From the IMG/VR virus record IMGVR_UViG_3300046660_000192, positions 1-35,062 of that record: DNA of 35,062 bases. One strand, given 5' to 3'. Positions 16,064 through 23,704 of this stretch are shown in pieces. The notes below the pieces were generated by a model. That model was not told the DNA's origin and did no database searches. It saw only the letters and a program-made list of their open reading frames with translations. Position numbers and translations under genes: made by a program. Position 1 is the first letter of the stretch; each line of letters opens with the position of its first letter. This stretch comes from a virus.

Positions 16064-16419
16064 CCGAGTTGTACCCCTTTTTCAACCACAATCTCATAAT
16101 CGCGGCTTCGTTGATCTGGATTTTCGATAGAATAGATGCGGTGCGAAACGTCGCCCGATTGCTCGTGTACAACCATGATGTCAGCCGGTGTGAGCGACCG
16201 AACCGCGTCACATCCCTGCAGCGTGACGAAACCCACCGTTGCGGATTCCAACCGGCCCGCCTGGACACGTTCGCGCCCGCGCTGTGGCTGATACTGGACC
16301 GGCACACGGACCAAGCCGGGAATGTCCGTCCAATGACGCGTTTTCGAACCGCCGACGCCGATCGTGCCGGTATCGCGCTGGAACGTTACACGCTTGGTCA
16401 TGCTCCCCTGTGTTGCCAT
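16060..16419 (-). CDS. Head-tail adaptor (head closure) protein
   Basis: I choose ATG 16419, which overlaps the connector stop as TGATG, giving 119 aa (MATQGSMTKRVTFQRD); a GTG start four codons upstream is less likely. RVTFQRDTGTIGVGGSKTRHW and ARVPVQYQPQRGRERVQAGRLES-like segments fit the phage head-tail adaptor family (SPP1 gp16/HK97 gp7-like). The C-terminus (IYSIENPDQRSRDYEIVVEKG) matches the family's I..I..PD.R.R...I......G ending. It seals the portal exit after packaging. It is coupled to the genes on both sides. Confidence 0.8.
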   Translation of the reverse strand: MATQGSMTKRVTFQRDTGTIGVGGSKTRHWTDIPGLVRVPVQYQPQRGRERVQAGRLESATVGFVTLQGCDAVRSLTPADIMVVHEQSGDVSHRIYSIENPDQRSRDYEIVVEKGVQLG

Positions 16420-16976
16420 CAGAAGGCCCACGTGTGAGGCGCAAGCAACGCCTTGACCGAGAACGGTATCTTTGCCGGGACAGCACCGAACGCCACCGGT
16501 TCGCGGTTACGGTACCAGTGCGCCACAAGGATCTTTATCGCCAGCAGCAACGAATCGGGGACCGTGTCATAACCGTGCGTCGTGACGATCGATATCGGGT
16601 CGTCACGGTCTGTCTCGATCGCCGGAAACGCGAAATCGTTCTTCAGTCGGATATAATCCGGGTAAATCTGATACGACGCCGGGTCTAGCGTCTGTTCGTC
16701 ACCGTCCTCGTCATAATACTTAATCACGGCGTCGGTCGTGTCGGTGAAAATCGTCTCCATTTTACGGCACCACGAGGTGCGCGTTACCTGCCACTCTTGT
16801 TCGACAATGCAGCGGTTCAGGATGCCTTGATATCCGTCCAGGTGCGACACTGCCGCTTTGATGAGTGCGGCAATATAAACGTCATCATCCGTGAACCACG
16901 TCACCCGCAAATGTTCCTTCACCTCTTGCAAGGTCACCGGATCAGTCGCGGGTGCTGTGATAAGCTTCGGCTTCAT
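16419..16976 (-). CDS. Head-tail connector (HK97 gp6/phiE125 gp8-like)
   Basis: The 185-aa protein has the classic start: LITAPATDPVTLQEVKEHLR, then DDDVYIAALIKAAVSHLDGY and a Cys/Trp-rich middle (EQEWQVTRTSWC). A late helix reads LLLAIKILVAHWYRNREPV. The string P..PVTL.E.K.HLRV......D..I..LI.AA...L is diagnostic of the head-tail connector family. It forms a ring under the portal. It overlaps the upstream gene by ATGA and the adaptor by TGATG. Confidence 0.88.
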   Translation of the reverse strand: MKPKLITAPATDPVTLQEVKEHLRVTWFTDDDVYIAALIKAAVSHLDGYQGILNRCIVEQEWQVTRTSWCRKMETIFTDTTDAVIKYYDEDGDEQTLDPASYQIYPDYIRLKNDFAFPAIETDRDDPISIVTTHGYDTVPDSLLLAIKILVAHWYRNREPVAFGAVPAKIPFSVKALLAPHTWAF

Positions 16977-17305
16977 TTCTTCGGCAGACCAGGAAGGCCG
17001 ATCGACGGCACCACCGGGGCGGCAACAGCCTTGTCAGCCGCTTCCTTCTCGGCAACAGCCTTGTCAGCCGCTTCCTTCTCGGCAACAGCCTTGTCAGCCG
17101 CTTCGGACGATTTCGCGCCCTTTGCCTTCAGCTTGTCCGCGACGGACTGCTTTTCTTCCTCGACTTCCGTCGCTTCACCGGCTTCGATAAAGACTTCCCC
17201 GAGCGCGTCGGAAACAGTATAGATAACGCCCTTGGCATACTGACGAACGGTCGCGCCGTCGTCGGCACCCTTCACGCCATCTTTCGCAATCTTAACTTTG
17301 ATCAT
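16973..17305 (-). CDS. Head-region protein with a decapeptide tandem repeat
   Basis: This 110-aa protein begins MIKVKIAKDGVKGADDGATV, then YAKGVIYTVSDALGEVFIEAG, a small beta domain of the type found in short head proteins of phages. The C-terminal half is lysine-, alanine- and glutamate-rich with an AADKAVAEKE decapeptide repeated (EAADKAVAEK EAADKAVAEK EAADKAV), followed by a short hydrophobic tail (PSIGLPGLPKK). The repeat reflects a perfect 30-bp DNA tandem repeat. It lies between the connector and a structural gene. I assume a head accessory or decoration role with a flexible arm. Confidence 0.65.
   Translation of the reverse strand: MIKVKIAKDGVKGADDGATVRQYAKGVIYTVSDALGEVFIEAGEATEVEEEKQSVADKLKAKGAKSSEAADKAVAEKEAADKAVAEKEAADKAVAAPVVPSIGLPGLPKK
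17021..17104 (+). repeat. 30-bp tandem repeat, about 2.8 copies
   Basis: The unit GGCAACAGCCTTGTCAGCCG plus CTTCCTTCTC repeats at 17021, 17051 and 17081. The first two copies are identical over 30 bases and the third diverges after CTTC. It encodes the AADKAVAEKE decapeptide of the 110-aa protein. A multiple-of-three unit keeps the frame, so copy number could vary freely. Confidence 0.95.
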
Positions 17306-17343
17306 CGTCGTTTTACCTTGTTGCGCCGAACGTTACGTGACGG

Positions 17344-17757
17344 TTAGTTGACCGTACCGTGAACGTTCATTTCTTCGATGCAGACAGCGGAGAACGACGC
17401 AGCCGACGCGTTCGCAGCCGGGGTGATCGTCAGGCGCGTGTAGCGCTTGTAGCCGATGTACCCGAGCGTCTTCACGGTGTTGTCGCCGGAGAAAATGAAC
17501 GATGCCAGCGCTTCCGTACCGAGCATATCGGCGTCTGCAACAGCTGCAGCGTCGGAAAGGTTCGCTGCGTCACCTTCTTCAAGCAGGACGGTAAACGTCG
17601 CGTCGGCGTCGACCAGCGAACCGGCGTGAATGACGTAGGTGTGCGACTTCGAGCCGCGATGGTCCTGGATCGCACCGACTGCCGCCGTGTTGTCGGCGGG
17701 GTCGGAATGCAGAACCGGGTTGACGGTAATGTTATTTTTCAGGTCACGGGGTGCCAT
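17344..17757 (-). CDS. Small structural protein next to the major capsid gene
   Basis: The 137-aa protein starts MAPRDLKNNITVNPVLHSD and has an all-beta look with DHRGSKSHTYVIHAGSLVDA, then FTVLLEEGDAANLSDAAAV, DADMLGTEALASF and a final Y..YKRYTRLTITPAANASA strand pair. That Y.GYKRY.RL...P pattern is common in small proteins encoded just after the major capsid gene in this phage type. It may be a capsid decoration protein. It lies downstream of a hairpin after the capsid gene. Confidence 0.65.
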   Translation of the reverse strand: MAPRDLKNNITVNPVLHSDPADNTAAVGAIQDHRGSKSHTYVIHAGSLVDADATFTVLLEEGDAANLSDAAAVADADMLGTEALASFIFSGDNTVKTLGYIGYKRYTRLTITPAANASAASFSAVCIEEMNVHGTVN

Positions 17758-17787
17758 GTGGGTTTTCCCTTTCAGAGAGTAGCGAAA

Positions 17788-17807
17788 GGGGCGGGATTAA
17801 CCGCCCC
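17788..17807 (-). terminator. Hairpin between capsid gene and the 137-aa gene
   Basis: GGGGCGG (17788-17794) and CCGCCCC (17801-17807) form a perfect 7-bp stem with a 6-base loop. On the minus strand it is followed by only TTTCGC, so termination would be partial at most. It may attenuate transcription past the abundant capsid gene or act as an RNA stabiliser. Confidence 0.45.
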
Positions 17808-17825
17808 AAGGTCAGCCAGTGGCCG

Positions 17826-19157
17826 TTACGAAGCGGCGAATTTCATGAACTTCGCGGAATCGAAGTCCATCGCGTCACCACCGATCCGCTTGGTGGTGTA
17901 GAGCTTCACAAAGCCCTTTTCTGTGTAAGGGTCGCGAAGAACGCGGATCCCCATACGGTCAACGATCTGGTATGCAGCCTTGAAATCACCGAAGCCGATG
18001 GACAGCGCGTTCGAAGCGATGTCGGGCATATCTTCGGCTTCAACGATGCCGTAACCGAGAAGCGCGCCGCCCTGACGCTGCGAGAAATCAGGCTGCCACA
18101 GGTAGTTTCCGTCGCCGTCCTTCAGCGTGCGGATGTAACCGAGCGTCTTCCGGTTCATAGTGAAGTTCGCGTTTGCCCGATAGCCGGCCTTCAGTGCAAA
18201 GACGAGGTTGATCAGGAAATCGGTGTTCGTGATCGAACCGGTAGCGCCGGAAGCGATGTGTTCCCAAACCTGCCAAGCGCGGGTAGCGTCGGCGGTCGCA
18301 GCCGTGGAATAGGTCAGCAGACCGCGTGGCTTGTTGTTGCCGTCGCCAGAGAACGACGCGGAATTTTCGGTACGAGCGAACTTGTCGGCAACCTTGCCGG
18401 AAAGCCAGCCTTCGATATCGAAGCCGGAATCGTCCAGCAGCTTCTGCGTCACCTTCGGCATGGCGTACTGTTCGTGAACGTCGATGCGCCATTTGCCAAG
18501 CTCGGGCGTGTCGGTCTCGGGGCGCGCCTGCTTTTCACCGACCCAACCGGTCGTCAGGTCGTCACGGTCGATAAGACCTTCCATCGCGTCCGTGCCGATT
18601 GAAACGACGCTGAAAAGCTGACGTGCCGGGGACGTTTCGAAAATCTTCTTGATGATACGGCCGGAAAGATCCGGGGTGACGGTGTAGCCGCCTGCCGGGT
18701 CGCTGCCGACTTCCATCAGGTTACGGACTTCCGAGAAACGGCGATTGTCCGCGCCGACGCGCATATAGGTATCGAGACCACTGGCATACTTGCCAAGGTC
18801 TTCGGCGCTCACGTCCTGACCGACAGTTTTCGAAAAATCGCGGGCTGCTGCCTGGATATCAGCCGACGCACCGGATCCGGCAAGATCGCTTGCGGCGAAC
18901 TTTTCCATGATACGACCGATTTCGGCCTGAACGTCGGTCAGCGCATTGTTGATCTTGTCGACCTTTTCGGCCTGAACCGGGTCGTTTTTGCCCGCTTCGA
19001 TCGCCTTCAGGCGGTCATCATTGGCGGTCTTGAACTCAGCAAACGTCTTGTTGAACGTTTCGAGCATTGCCTTGACTTCCGGCGTTTCGGCACGGACACC
19101 GGCAGCACCGAGACCGCGGAACGACGCGGAATTCATCATACGGTTATGGATGGTCAT
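17826..19157 (-). CDS. Major capsid protein, HK97 fold
   Basis: The 443-aa protein has an N-terminal helical delta domain (~30-120, ETFNKTFAEFKTANDDRLKA) with a processing region before the mature fold. Then come the HK97 hallmarks: VGSDPAGGYTVTPDLSGRII, FETSPARQLFSVVSI, TGWVGEKQARPETDTPELGK in parts, MPKVTQKLLDDSGFDIEGWL and FSGDGNNKPRGLL. The late part has GFGDFKAAYQIVDRMGIRVLRDPYT and F.KLYTTKRIGGD. It builds the icosahedral head; the upstream ClpP-like protease probably removes the delta domain. GAGGG precedes the start. Its promoter probably lies in the 176-bp gap shared with a plus-strand gene. Confidence 0.93.
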   Translation of the reverse strand: MTIHNRMMNSASFRGLGAAGVRAETPEVKAMLETFNKTFAEFKTANDDRLKAIEAGKNDPVQAEKVDKINNALTDVQAEIGRIMEKFAASDLAGSGASADIQAAARDFSKTVGQDVSAEDLGKYASGLDTYMRVGADNRRFSEVRNLMEVGSDPAGGYTVTPDLSGRIIKKIFETSPARQLFSVVSIGTDAMEGLIDRDDLTTGWVGEKQARPETDTPELGKWRIDVHEQYAMPKVTQKLLDDSGFDIEGWLSGKVADKFARTENSASFSGDGNNKPRGLLTYSTAATADATRAWQVWEHIASGATGSITNTDFLINLVFALKAGYRANANFTMNRKTLGYIRTLKDGDGNYLWQPDFSQRQGGALLGYGIVEAEDMPDIASNALSIGFGDFKAAYQIVDRMGIRVLRDPYTEKGFVKLYTTKRIGGDAMDFDSAKFMKFAAS

Positions 19158-19214
19158 GTTTTACCCTCGCGTTTATCAAATCTCGTATGACTTGCATCGC
19201 GCGGGGTCATATTC

Positions 19215-19310
19215 GTTACGGTGTAACATTCACAGTGTGGCGTGACAATAGGTGTTGTTATTTTATCCAAAACTGTTGACACACGTAACGCTGTGTAATA
19301 TGAATGTTAC
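19215..19310. promoter_or_regulatory. Back-to-back promoters with operator-like inverted repeats
   Basis: On the plus strand TTGACA (19276-19281) is 17 bases from TATGAA (19299-19304). A GTAAC...GTTAC inverted repeat (19285-19310) covers the spacer and the -10. On the minus strand, towards the capsid gene, TTGTCA has a TACACC-like -10, and GTTACGGTGTAAC (19215-19227) forms a tight inverted repeat. Both sides share the words TGAATGTTACA followed by YC. A common regulator for both directions is plausible. Confidence 0.5.
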
Positions 19311-19332
19311 ATCAACAACGGAGACGAATGAA

Positions 19333-19563
19333 ATGAAAAATATCGCCGAGAACAAAGCCGCTGTTGACCAAAAAATGAAATCGGTCAAAGCACACTGCAT
19401 GTGTGCGAAATTCGAAGACGACGGGCGTTATTTTCGTGTCATTTACCCGCACGGTGATTTCGCTACGCACGGCGCGCAAGCAAATTACGGAGACGGCAAA
19501 GCCATCGCTCTTGATCGCCTTCTAGCCGTGATGGAACGCCACTGGACGCAGTCGTTCCTTTAA
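19333..19563 (+). CDS. 76-aa protein inserted against the capsid operon (moron)
   Basis: The start at ATG 19333 has GGAGA eight bases upstream (19320-19324). The 76-aa product reads MKNIAENKAAVDQKMKSVKA, then HCMCAKFEDDGRYFRVIYPH and GDFATHGAQANYGDGKAIAL, ending RLLAVMERHWTQSFL. It is small and soluble with an HCMC pair that could bind metal, but I recognise no family. It is the only plus-strand gene inside the head cassette, with its own promoter. Its stop TAA shares the palindrome TTAA with the protease stop, a four-base tail-to-tail overlap. Expression from the prophage is likely but unproven. Confidence 0.75.
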   Translation: MKNIAENKAAVDQKMKSVKAHCMCAKFEDDGRYFRVIYPHGDFATHGAQANYGDGKAIALDRLLAVMERHWTQSFL

Positions 19564-20405
19564 CCCTTCATCGTCGCCATGAGGTTTTCAAATTCACGGC
19601 TGATATCTGGTGCTGGTTCTTCCCGACCGTTCATTTTCGCGAACGCGTCGGCGCGATCCTTGCGGGAAAGACCAGCTTTCGCCATCGCAGCCTCCACGCG
19701 GCGGCGCGCTACGATCGCTTCGCGCTTATCCTGTGGAAGACTTGCCGAGGCCGTCGCGTCATCCTCGAATTCGCCGTCAGCAAATTTCAGTTCGACCGCT
19801 TCGGCAGCGGTCATCCACGTACCGTCGCTGCGACGATTCGGACCAGCAAGCATGGCGATGATTTTCGCCTCGTCCAGTCCGGTACGGGCCGCATAGACCG
19901 CCGCAAGAGATTTGTCGATTTTGTTAAAGACGGTCGCGCCTTCCTCCAGGTCGTCCGCATTCCCGATGATGACGCCCCAGGCTTTGTGCACCATCATCAT
20001 GGATCCGGTCGCCATGTGGATTTCGTCACCGGCCATTGCGATCACACTGGCAGCACTTGCCGCAATACCACGCACGCGTACCGTTACCTTTGCCGGGTGG
20101 TCGCGCAGCTGGTCATAGATCGCCAGTCCGTCGAACACGCTCCCGCCAGGTGAATTGATGTTCACTGTGACGTCGCGCGGGCCGATGTTCCGCAGGATTC
20201 CGGCCATCTTGACGTCAGAGAAACCATCACCGAACCAGTCTTCACCGATCCGCTCATAAATATTGATGGTTGTATCGTCGGACGTCGCCGCGGCGTAAAC
20301 CCGGTCCGTCCATTCTTCGAGCGCCGCACTCGGGGCGTCATAGTCGTACCATGCGGGTTGACGCGCCATAATGCGACCCTTGGGGAGATTCTTCAGGAGG
20401 CTCAT
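19560..20405 (-). CDS. ClpP-like prohead protease (S49/S14 family)
   Basis: The 281-aa protein shows VTVNINSPGGSVFDGLAIYD (79-98), the serine loop GIAASAASVIAMAGDE with the likely nucleophile Ser117, and MMMVHKAWG with His140. These define a ClpP-type phage head protease. The C-terminal ~80 residues are charged and helical and may bind the scaffold or capsid. It should cleave the delta domain of the capsid precursor during maturation. It is coupled to the portal gene by ATGA (20402-20405) and precedes the capsid gene, as in HK97-like phages. Confidence 0.9.
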   Translation of the reverse strand: MSLLKNLPKGRIMARQPAWYDYDAPSAALEEWTDRVYAAATSDDTTINIYERIGEDWFGDGFSDVKMAGILRNIGPRDVTVNINSPGGSVFDGLAIYDQLRDHPAKVTVRVRGIAASAASVIAMAGDEIHMATGSMMMVHKAWGVIIGNADDLEEGATVFNKIDKSLAAVYAARTGLDEAKIIAMLAGPNRRSDGTWMTAAEAVELKFADGEFEDDATASASLPQDKREAIVARRRVEAAMAKAGLSRKDRADAFAKMNGREEPAPDISREFENLMATMKG

Positions 20406-21658
20406 TTGTCGTCATCCTCTAATGGCGGACCGCCGTTATGTCCGATATCGGGGTTTTGGTTCGGGGGAGCGGCGTATTCATCGCCTTCGGGGTCGGTACG
20501 CGGGTTCATGTCGAGCAGCGCGCGGACGTCGTTCGCACTGTAGACGCCCCACTGGCGACCAGCTGTGAATGCCGCCCATTGTGCCTTGCTGTCACCCTTC
20601 AGCAGTCCTTGCGTGAAGAACCGAACGTCCAAGGTGTCCCAGTCGCGTTCATTGATCGTGTCGCGCTTCAGCGCCTCTTGCCACATCACAAGCCAATCGT
20701 TCAGCGTGTACGTGACAAAGCCGATGTTCTGTTGCTCGATACCCGAGCCCCACGAGGTCGTTTTCTCGGTCGCCCCGATCATATGGGGCGGAACACCGAA
20801 GAACATGGCGATGTCGTATCGCTGGAAATCACGGGACTGGATAAACTGGAGGTCGTTAGCGGACATCGACGTTTTGACGAGATCCGCGCCTTCCTCAAGA
20901 ATGGCGGTCTTTCCGGTGTTATCGACGCCGGACTTGCGACCCTCCCAAGATTCTTTGAGGCGGTTGTACGCCTCTTTCGACATGGTTTCGGGGTGCTTGA
21001 TAACGGTGTCGATAAACGAACCGTTCTTCATCAGCGTAGCGGCGGCAACTTCGCCGTCGATCGCGATACCGAGCGATTCCCGCATATGCGACAGAACAGA
21101 CAGACCGGAATAGCCGTTCAGCGACAAGCCGCGCAAATGCAGCACGTCCGCCGACCGATAGACCTTCAAGGACCCGTCAGCCGCCGTAACTGTGTATTTC
21201 ATCTGGAGGCTGTTTTCTTGCTCGATCAGCACCCGGTCAGGATGAATCGGGATGAGTGCGACGACTTCCCCGAGCGCCTTGACTTTCACAGCGACCGCGT
21301 TCCCGCGCAACATGACGTGTGCCTGCATGAGCTGTTTGAATTCTTTCGGGGTTTGCCAGGCGTTCGGACGGACCGTCAGCACGCGACGCAATGGATGCCC
21401 CACGGCAGGCTTACGGACGTCCTCGCTTTCGCGGCGAATGATGTCCATCGGAAGCCACGACACGACGCCTGAAATGATGGTCGTGCAACGGTACGCCGCT
21501 GCGACCTTCATCGCGCTATTCTCGGTAATCGAGCGTCCGCTAATAGATGTGTTCGAACCGTCACGCAGGAAGTCGCGGATTTCCGTATCGGTCGCGCTGG
21601 TGACGTTGATCGTCTGCCCTATGGCCGCGCGAAAAGCCGATGTCAGAATATTCGCCAA
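20402..21658 (-). CDS. Portal protein, HK97 family
   Basis: The 418-aa protein has AMKVAAAYRCTTIISGVVSW, then PLRRVLTVRPNAWQTPKEFK, MLRGNAVAVKVKALGEVVAL, IPIHPDRV and VLHLRGLSLNGYSGLSVLSH, the standard portal series. It also has DIAMFFGVPPHMIGATEKTT and LEQQNIGFVTYTLNDW-like text. The start is TTG 21658 (MANILTSAFR) with GGGGA nearby; the overlapping ATG is out of frame. It forms the dodecameric packaging and ejection channel. The extreme C-terminus reads DIGHNGGPPLEDDDK, a motif also found in the large terminase of this phage. Confidence 0.92.
   Translation of the reverse strand: MANILTSAFRAAIGQTINVTSATDTEIRDFLRDGSNTSISGRSITENSAMKVAAAYRCTTIISGVVSWLPMDIIRRESEDVRKPAVGHPLRRVLTVRPNAWQTPKEFKQLMQAHVMLRGNAVAVKVKALGEVVALIPIHPDRVLIEQENSLQMKYTVTAADGSLKVYRSADVLHLRGLSLNGYSGLSVLSHMRESLGIAIDGEVAAATLMKNGSFIDTVIKHPETMSKEAYNRLKESWEGRKSGVDNTGKTAILEEGADLVKTSMSANDLQFIQSRDFQRYDIAMFFGVPPHMIGATEKTTSWGSGIEQQNIGFVTYTLNDWLVMWQEALKRDTINERDWDTLDVRFFTQGLLKGDSKAQWAAFTAGRQWGVYSANDVRALLDMNPRTDPEGDEYAAPPNQNPDIGHNGGPPLEDDDK
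20411..20449 (-). repeat. IGHNGGPPL-tag coding repeat, copy in the portal gene
   Basis: CGGACCGCCGTTATGTCCGA (20426-20445) differs at one base from CGGACCGCCGTTATGACCGA (23341-23360) in the large terminase gene. Both are in the same coding frame and give IGHNGGPxL followed by acidic residues. The tag is at the C-terminus of portal and near residue 57 of the terminase. Confidence 0.9.
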
Positions 21659-21729
21659 ACCGGCATTCCCCGAGTGAAACGTTACACGTGCGTTAACGTG
21701 ATATCAAACACAGTGGCACGTTACAACCC
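21659..21729. promoter_or_regulatory. Operator-like gap between large terminase and portal
   Basis: This 71-bp noncoding gap is unusual in an otherwise tightly packed operon. It has CGTTACA at 21680-21686 and 21719-21725, plus a central GCGTTAACGTG and inverted CACGT words. No clear sigma-70 promoter is evident on the minus strand. It may be an operator or a secondary promoter for portal onwards. Confidence 0.4.
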
Positions 21730-23526
21730 TTACACCATGAGTATCCCACGGCTTTCATACACCGACTTGTTGTCCTCGATTAACATCCAGCGGGCCATTG
21801 CCATGATCTTTGCAACCGGTCCGTCAATTTTGTTCTCGACACGGTCCTTGTTGGGATAATCGTTGTCCTTCCGGTCGGGCTTGCTGACCACGTTCGACAG
21901 CATCCAGGTGTAAACCGGGTCACCGTTGTGGGCGATTGCGCGCGACCGTATCAGCGCCTCGATTTCTTTCATCGGTTCGGAGAAGTTCAGCACGAGCGGC
22001 GCAACTTCTACGCACGGGATACCTTCAGCGATCAATTCCGAGACCATCATTCGCGCCTGGTGCTGGTCAAAAGCCAGTTCTTCAAGCTGGAATTGATCGC
22101 GATCGTCTAGAATTTCGTCGCGGATCTGGACATAATCGATCATGTCGCCGGGGGTGTCAGTTATCCAATTATCACCCACCCACCCCTGATAATGCTCATT
22201 TTCACCAAGGGAAACCGTCTTTTCAGGCAGGTAATACCGGCCGAAACTTGCGTACTTGTACCCCTCATCCTGCAAAATCTTCGCAATGTCACAATTGCAC
22301 TGATCAAGCCGAAACAGGTACATTTTCGCCGCAATGTCCACCTTTGACGCAAGGTCAAGCCCGATCTTCACCGGCTGATTGTGGAACATGTCGAGCGTCA
22401 GCGTCGGTTTCGCGGATTCCCTCCAACGCTGGATATTGAAATACGCGTTGCGCGCTTGCACCCACAGGTTCAGGTGCTTGGTCTTGAACGCGCCGACCTT
22501 ACGGGCGTTCTGTATCGCGTCCTTCTGCATCGACTTGAGAAATTCGCCGCGGATCGATACGTCATAATTCGGGTTCGCCTGGAGCAGTGCAAGCTCAGTG
22601 GTCCAATCGACGTCGGGATCTGCGGAATAGATGATACCGAAAAGTTCCTCGTTAGGTGTGACCCCTTCAAGCATCTTCTCGACTTCCTGTTGCATCGCGT
22701 AACACGGACCGGCGATATTGTCGCCAGCTGTGGAAATGATCAACAGCAGCGGTTGATCACGCGCACCCATGCCGGTCTCAAACGTCGATACCATCGCGTC
22801 TGTGTCATGCTCGTGATACTCGTCCACGATCGCGCATGACGGGCTTGCGCCGTCGCCAGGGTTGCCGACAACTGTTTCAAACTTCGCACCGTCAGCCAGC
22901 TTATAGAGGTTCGACCCGGCACCCTTTCCGGTTTCGACGCCATAATACGCCGTCAGTGCCGGGGAGTTCTTCGCCATGAGGCGCGCGGGCTTGAAAACCT
23001 CCCACGCCTGCTTTTCGTTCGTCGCTCCGCTGTAAACTTCAGCGCCGAATTCATTATCCGCGCATAGCATGTACAGACCGACAGCCGCGGCCCATGCGGA
23101 CTTGCCGTTCTTGCGGCTTTCCAGCACAAACGCCTTACGAAACCGTCGAAGGCCGTCGCTGGCACGTTTCCAACCGAAAATGCACATGGTTTTGAAACAC
23201 TGCCACGGTTCCATGACCAGTTTCTGCCGTTTTGCAGCCCATTTTCCCTTCGTGTGGGGCAACAATTCTATGAAATTGCACGCTTTTTCAGCGGCTTTTG
23301 GGTCAAAAAAGTACGGAAAAACGTCCTCGTCATCCAAAGACGGACCGCCGTTATGACCGATCGACGCCCGGTCCAGGTCGTCCAAATGGCGCTTACAGGC
23401 TAGTTTTACCCACTTTCCGGCCACAACCGCCCCGGATAGGACATCACGAGCGTATTGCGTACCCTTCTCGACATGCGTCCAGGCGGGCGCGGCTTTCGGA
23501 ATGACACCGGGCGGGTAACCGAGCAT
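21730..23526 (-). CDS. terL: Terminase large subunit
   Basis: I choose ATG 23526 (MLGYPPGVIPKAAPAW, 598 aa), which follows the 58-aa gene stop by one base, over a TTG start at 23577 that would lie inside that gene. Residues ~40-52 (KWVKLACKRHLDDL) are the usual P27-type start. Walker A is SRKNGKS (137-143) after FRKAFVLE; Walker B is CAIVDEYHEH. KIGLDLASKVD and ELAFDQHQARM carry nuclease-domain acidic residues, and the end has RWMLIEDNKSVYESRGI. It is the ATP-driven packaging motor and genome-cutting nuclease. Unusually, IGHNGGPSLDDED is inserted near residue 57, between the N-terminal region and the ATPase. Confidence 0.92.
   Translation of the reverse strand: MLGYPPGVIPKAAPAWTHVEKGTQYARDVLSGAVVAGKWVKLACKRHLDDLDRASIGHNGGPSLDDEDVFPYFFDPKAAEKACNFIELLPHTKGKWAAKRQKLVMEPWQCFKTMCIFGWKRASDGLRRFRKAFVLESRKNGKSAWAAAVGLYMLCADNEFGAEVYSGATNEKQAWEVFKPARLMAKNSPALTAYYGVETGKGAGSNLYKLADGAKFETVVGNPGDGASPSCAIVDEYHEHDTDAMVSTFETGMGARDQPLLLIISTAGDNIAGPCYAMQQEVEKMLEGVTPNEELFGIIYSADPDVDWTTELALLQANPNYDVSIRGEFLKSMQKDAIQNARKVGAFKTKHLNLWVQARNAYFNIQRWRESAKPTLTLDMFHNQPVKIGLDLASKVDIAAKMYLFRLDQCNCDIAKILQDEGYKYASFGRYYLPEKTVSLGENEHYQGWVGDNWITDTPGDMIDYVQIRDEILDDRDQFQLEELAFDQHQARMMVSELIAEGIPCVEVAPLVLNFSEPMKEIEALIRSRAIAHNGDPVYTWMLSNVVSKPDRKDNDYPNKDRVENKIDGPVAKIMAMARWMLIEDNKSVYESRGILMV
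23341..23361 (-). repeat. IGHNGGPSL-tag coding repeat, copy in the large terminase gene
   Basis: This is the second copy of the 21-bp block, with one substitution against the portal copy at 20426-20446. It encodes IGHNGGP, with SLDDED downstream. The two copies are 2.9 kb apart. Confidence 0.9.
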
Positions 23527-23527
23527 G

Positions 23528-23704
23528 TCAGCGACCCCGACGAAGGTTAAGCACCCGCAAGACGCCGTATTTGCCAACTTTCCACGACAAACGAATTTTC
23601 AACGGGATGTGTTTTTCAAACATCACCCTGCCACCGACGTACCAAGCTACATCGGGGCGACGTGCGATAATCAAAGGCTGGCGTACCGACCGCGTCCGCA
23701 TCAT
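23528..23704 (-). CDS. 58-aa basic protein between small and large terminase
   Basis: The start ATG 23704 overlaps the small terminase stop as ATGA and the stop lies one base before the large terminase ATG. AGGA precedes the start. The 58-aa product is very basic and aromatic: MMRTRSVRQPLIIARRPD, then VAWYVGGRVMFEKHIPLKI and a C-terminal LNLRRGR. It fills a gap that would otherwise be non-coding in a tightly coupled operon. It may bind DNA or the terminase; no family is recognised. Coupling and codon frame are the evidence. Confidence 0.7.
   Translation of the reverse strand: MMRTRSVRQPLIIARRPDVAWYVGGRVMFEKHIPLKIRLSWKVGKYGVLRVLNLRRGR

Noticed and set aside
20438-21472. A 344-codon plus-strand frame antisense to portal.
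   Set aside because: It is a shadow of the portal gene's codon usage; portal motifs on the minus strand are unambiguous and the antisense product shows no domain.
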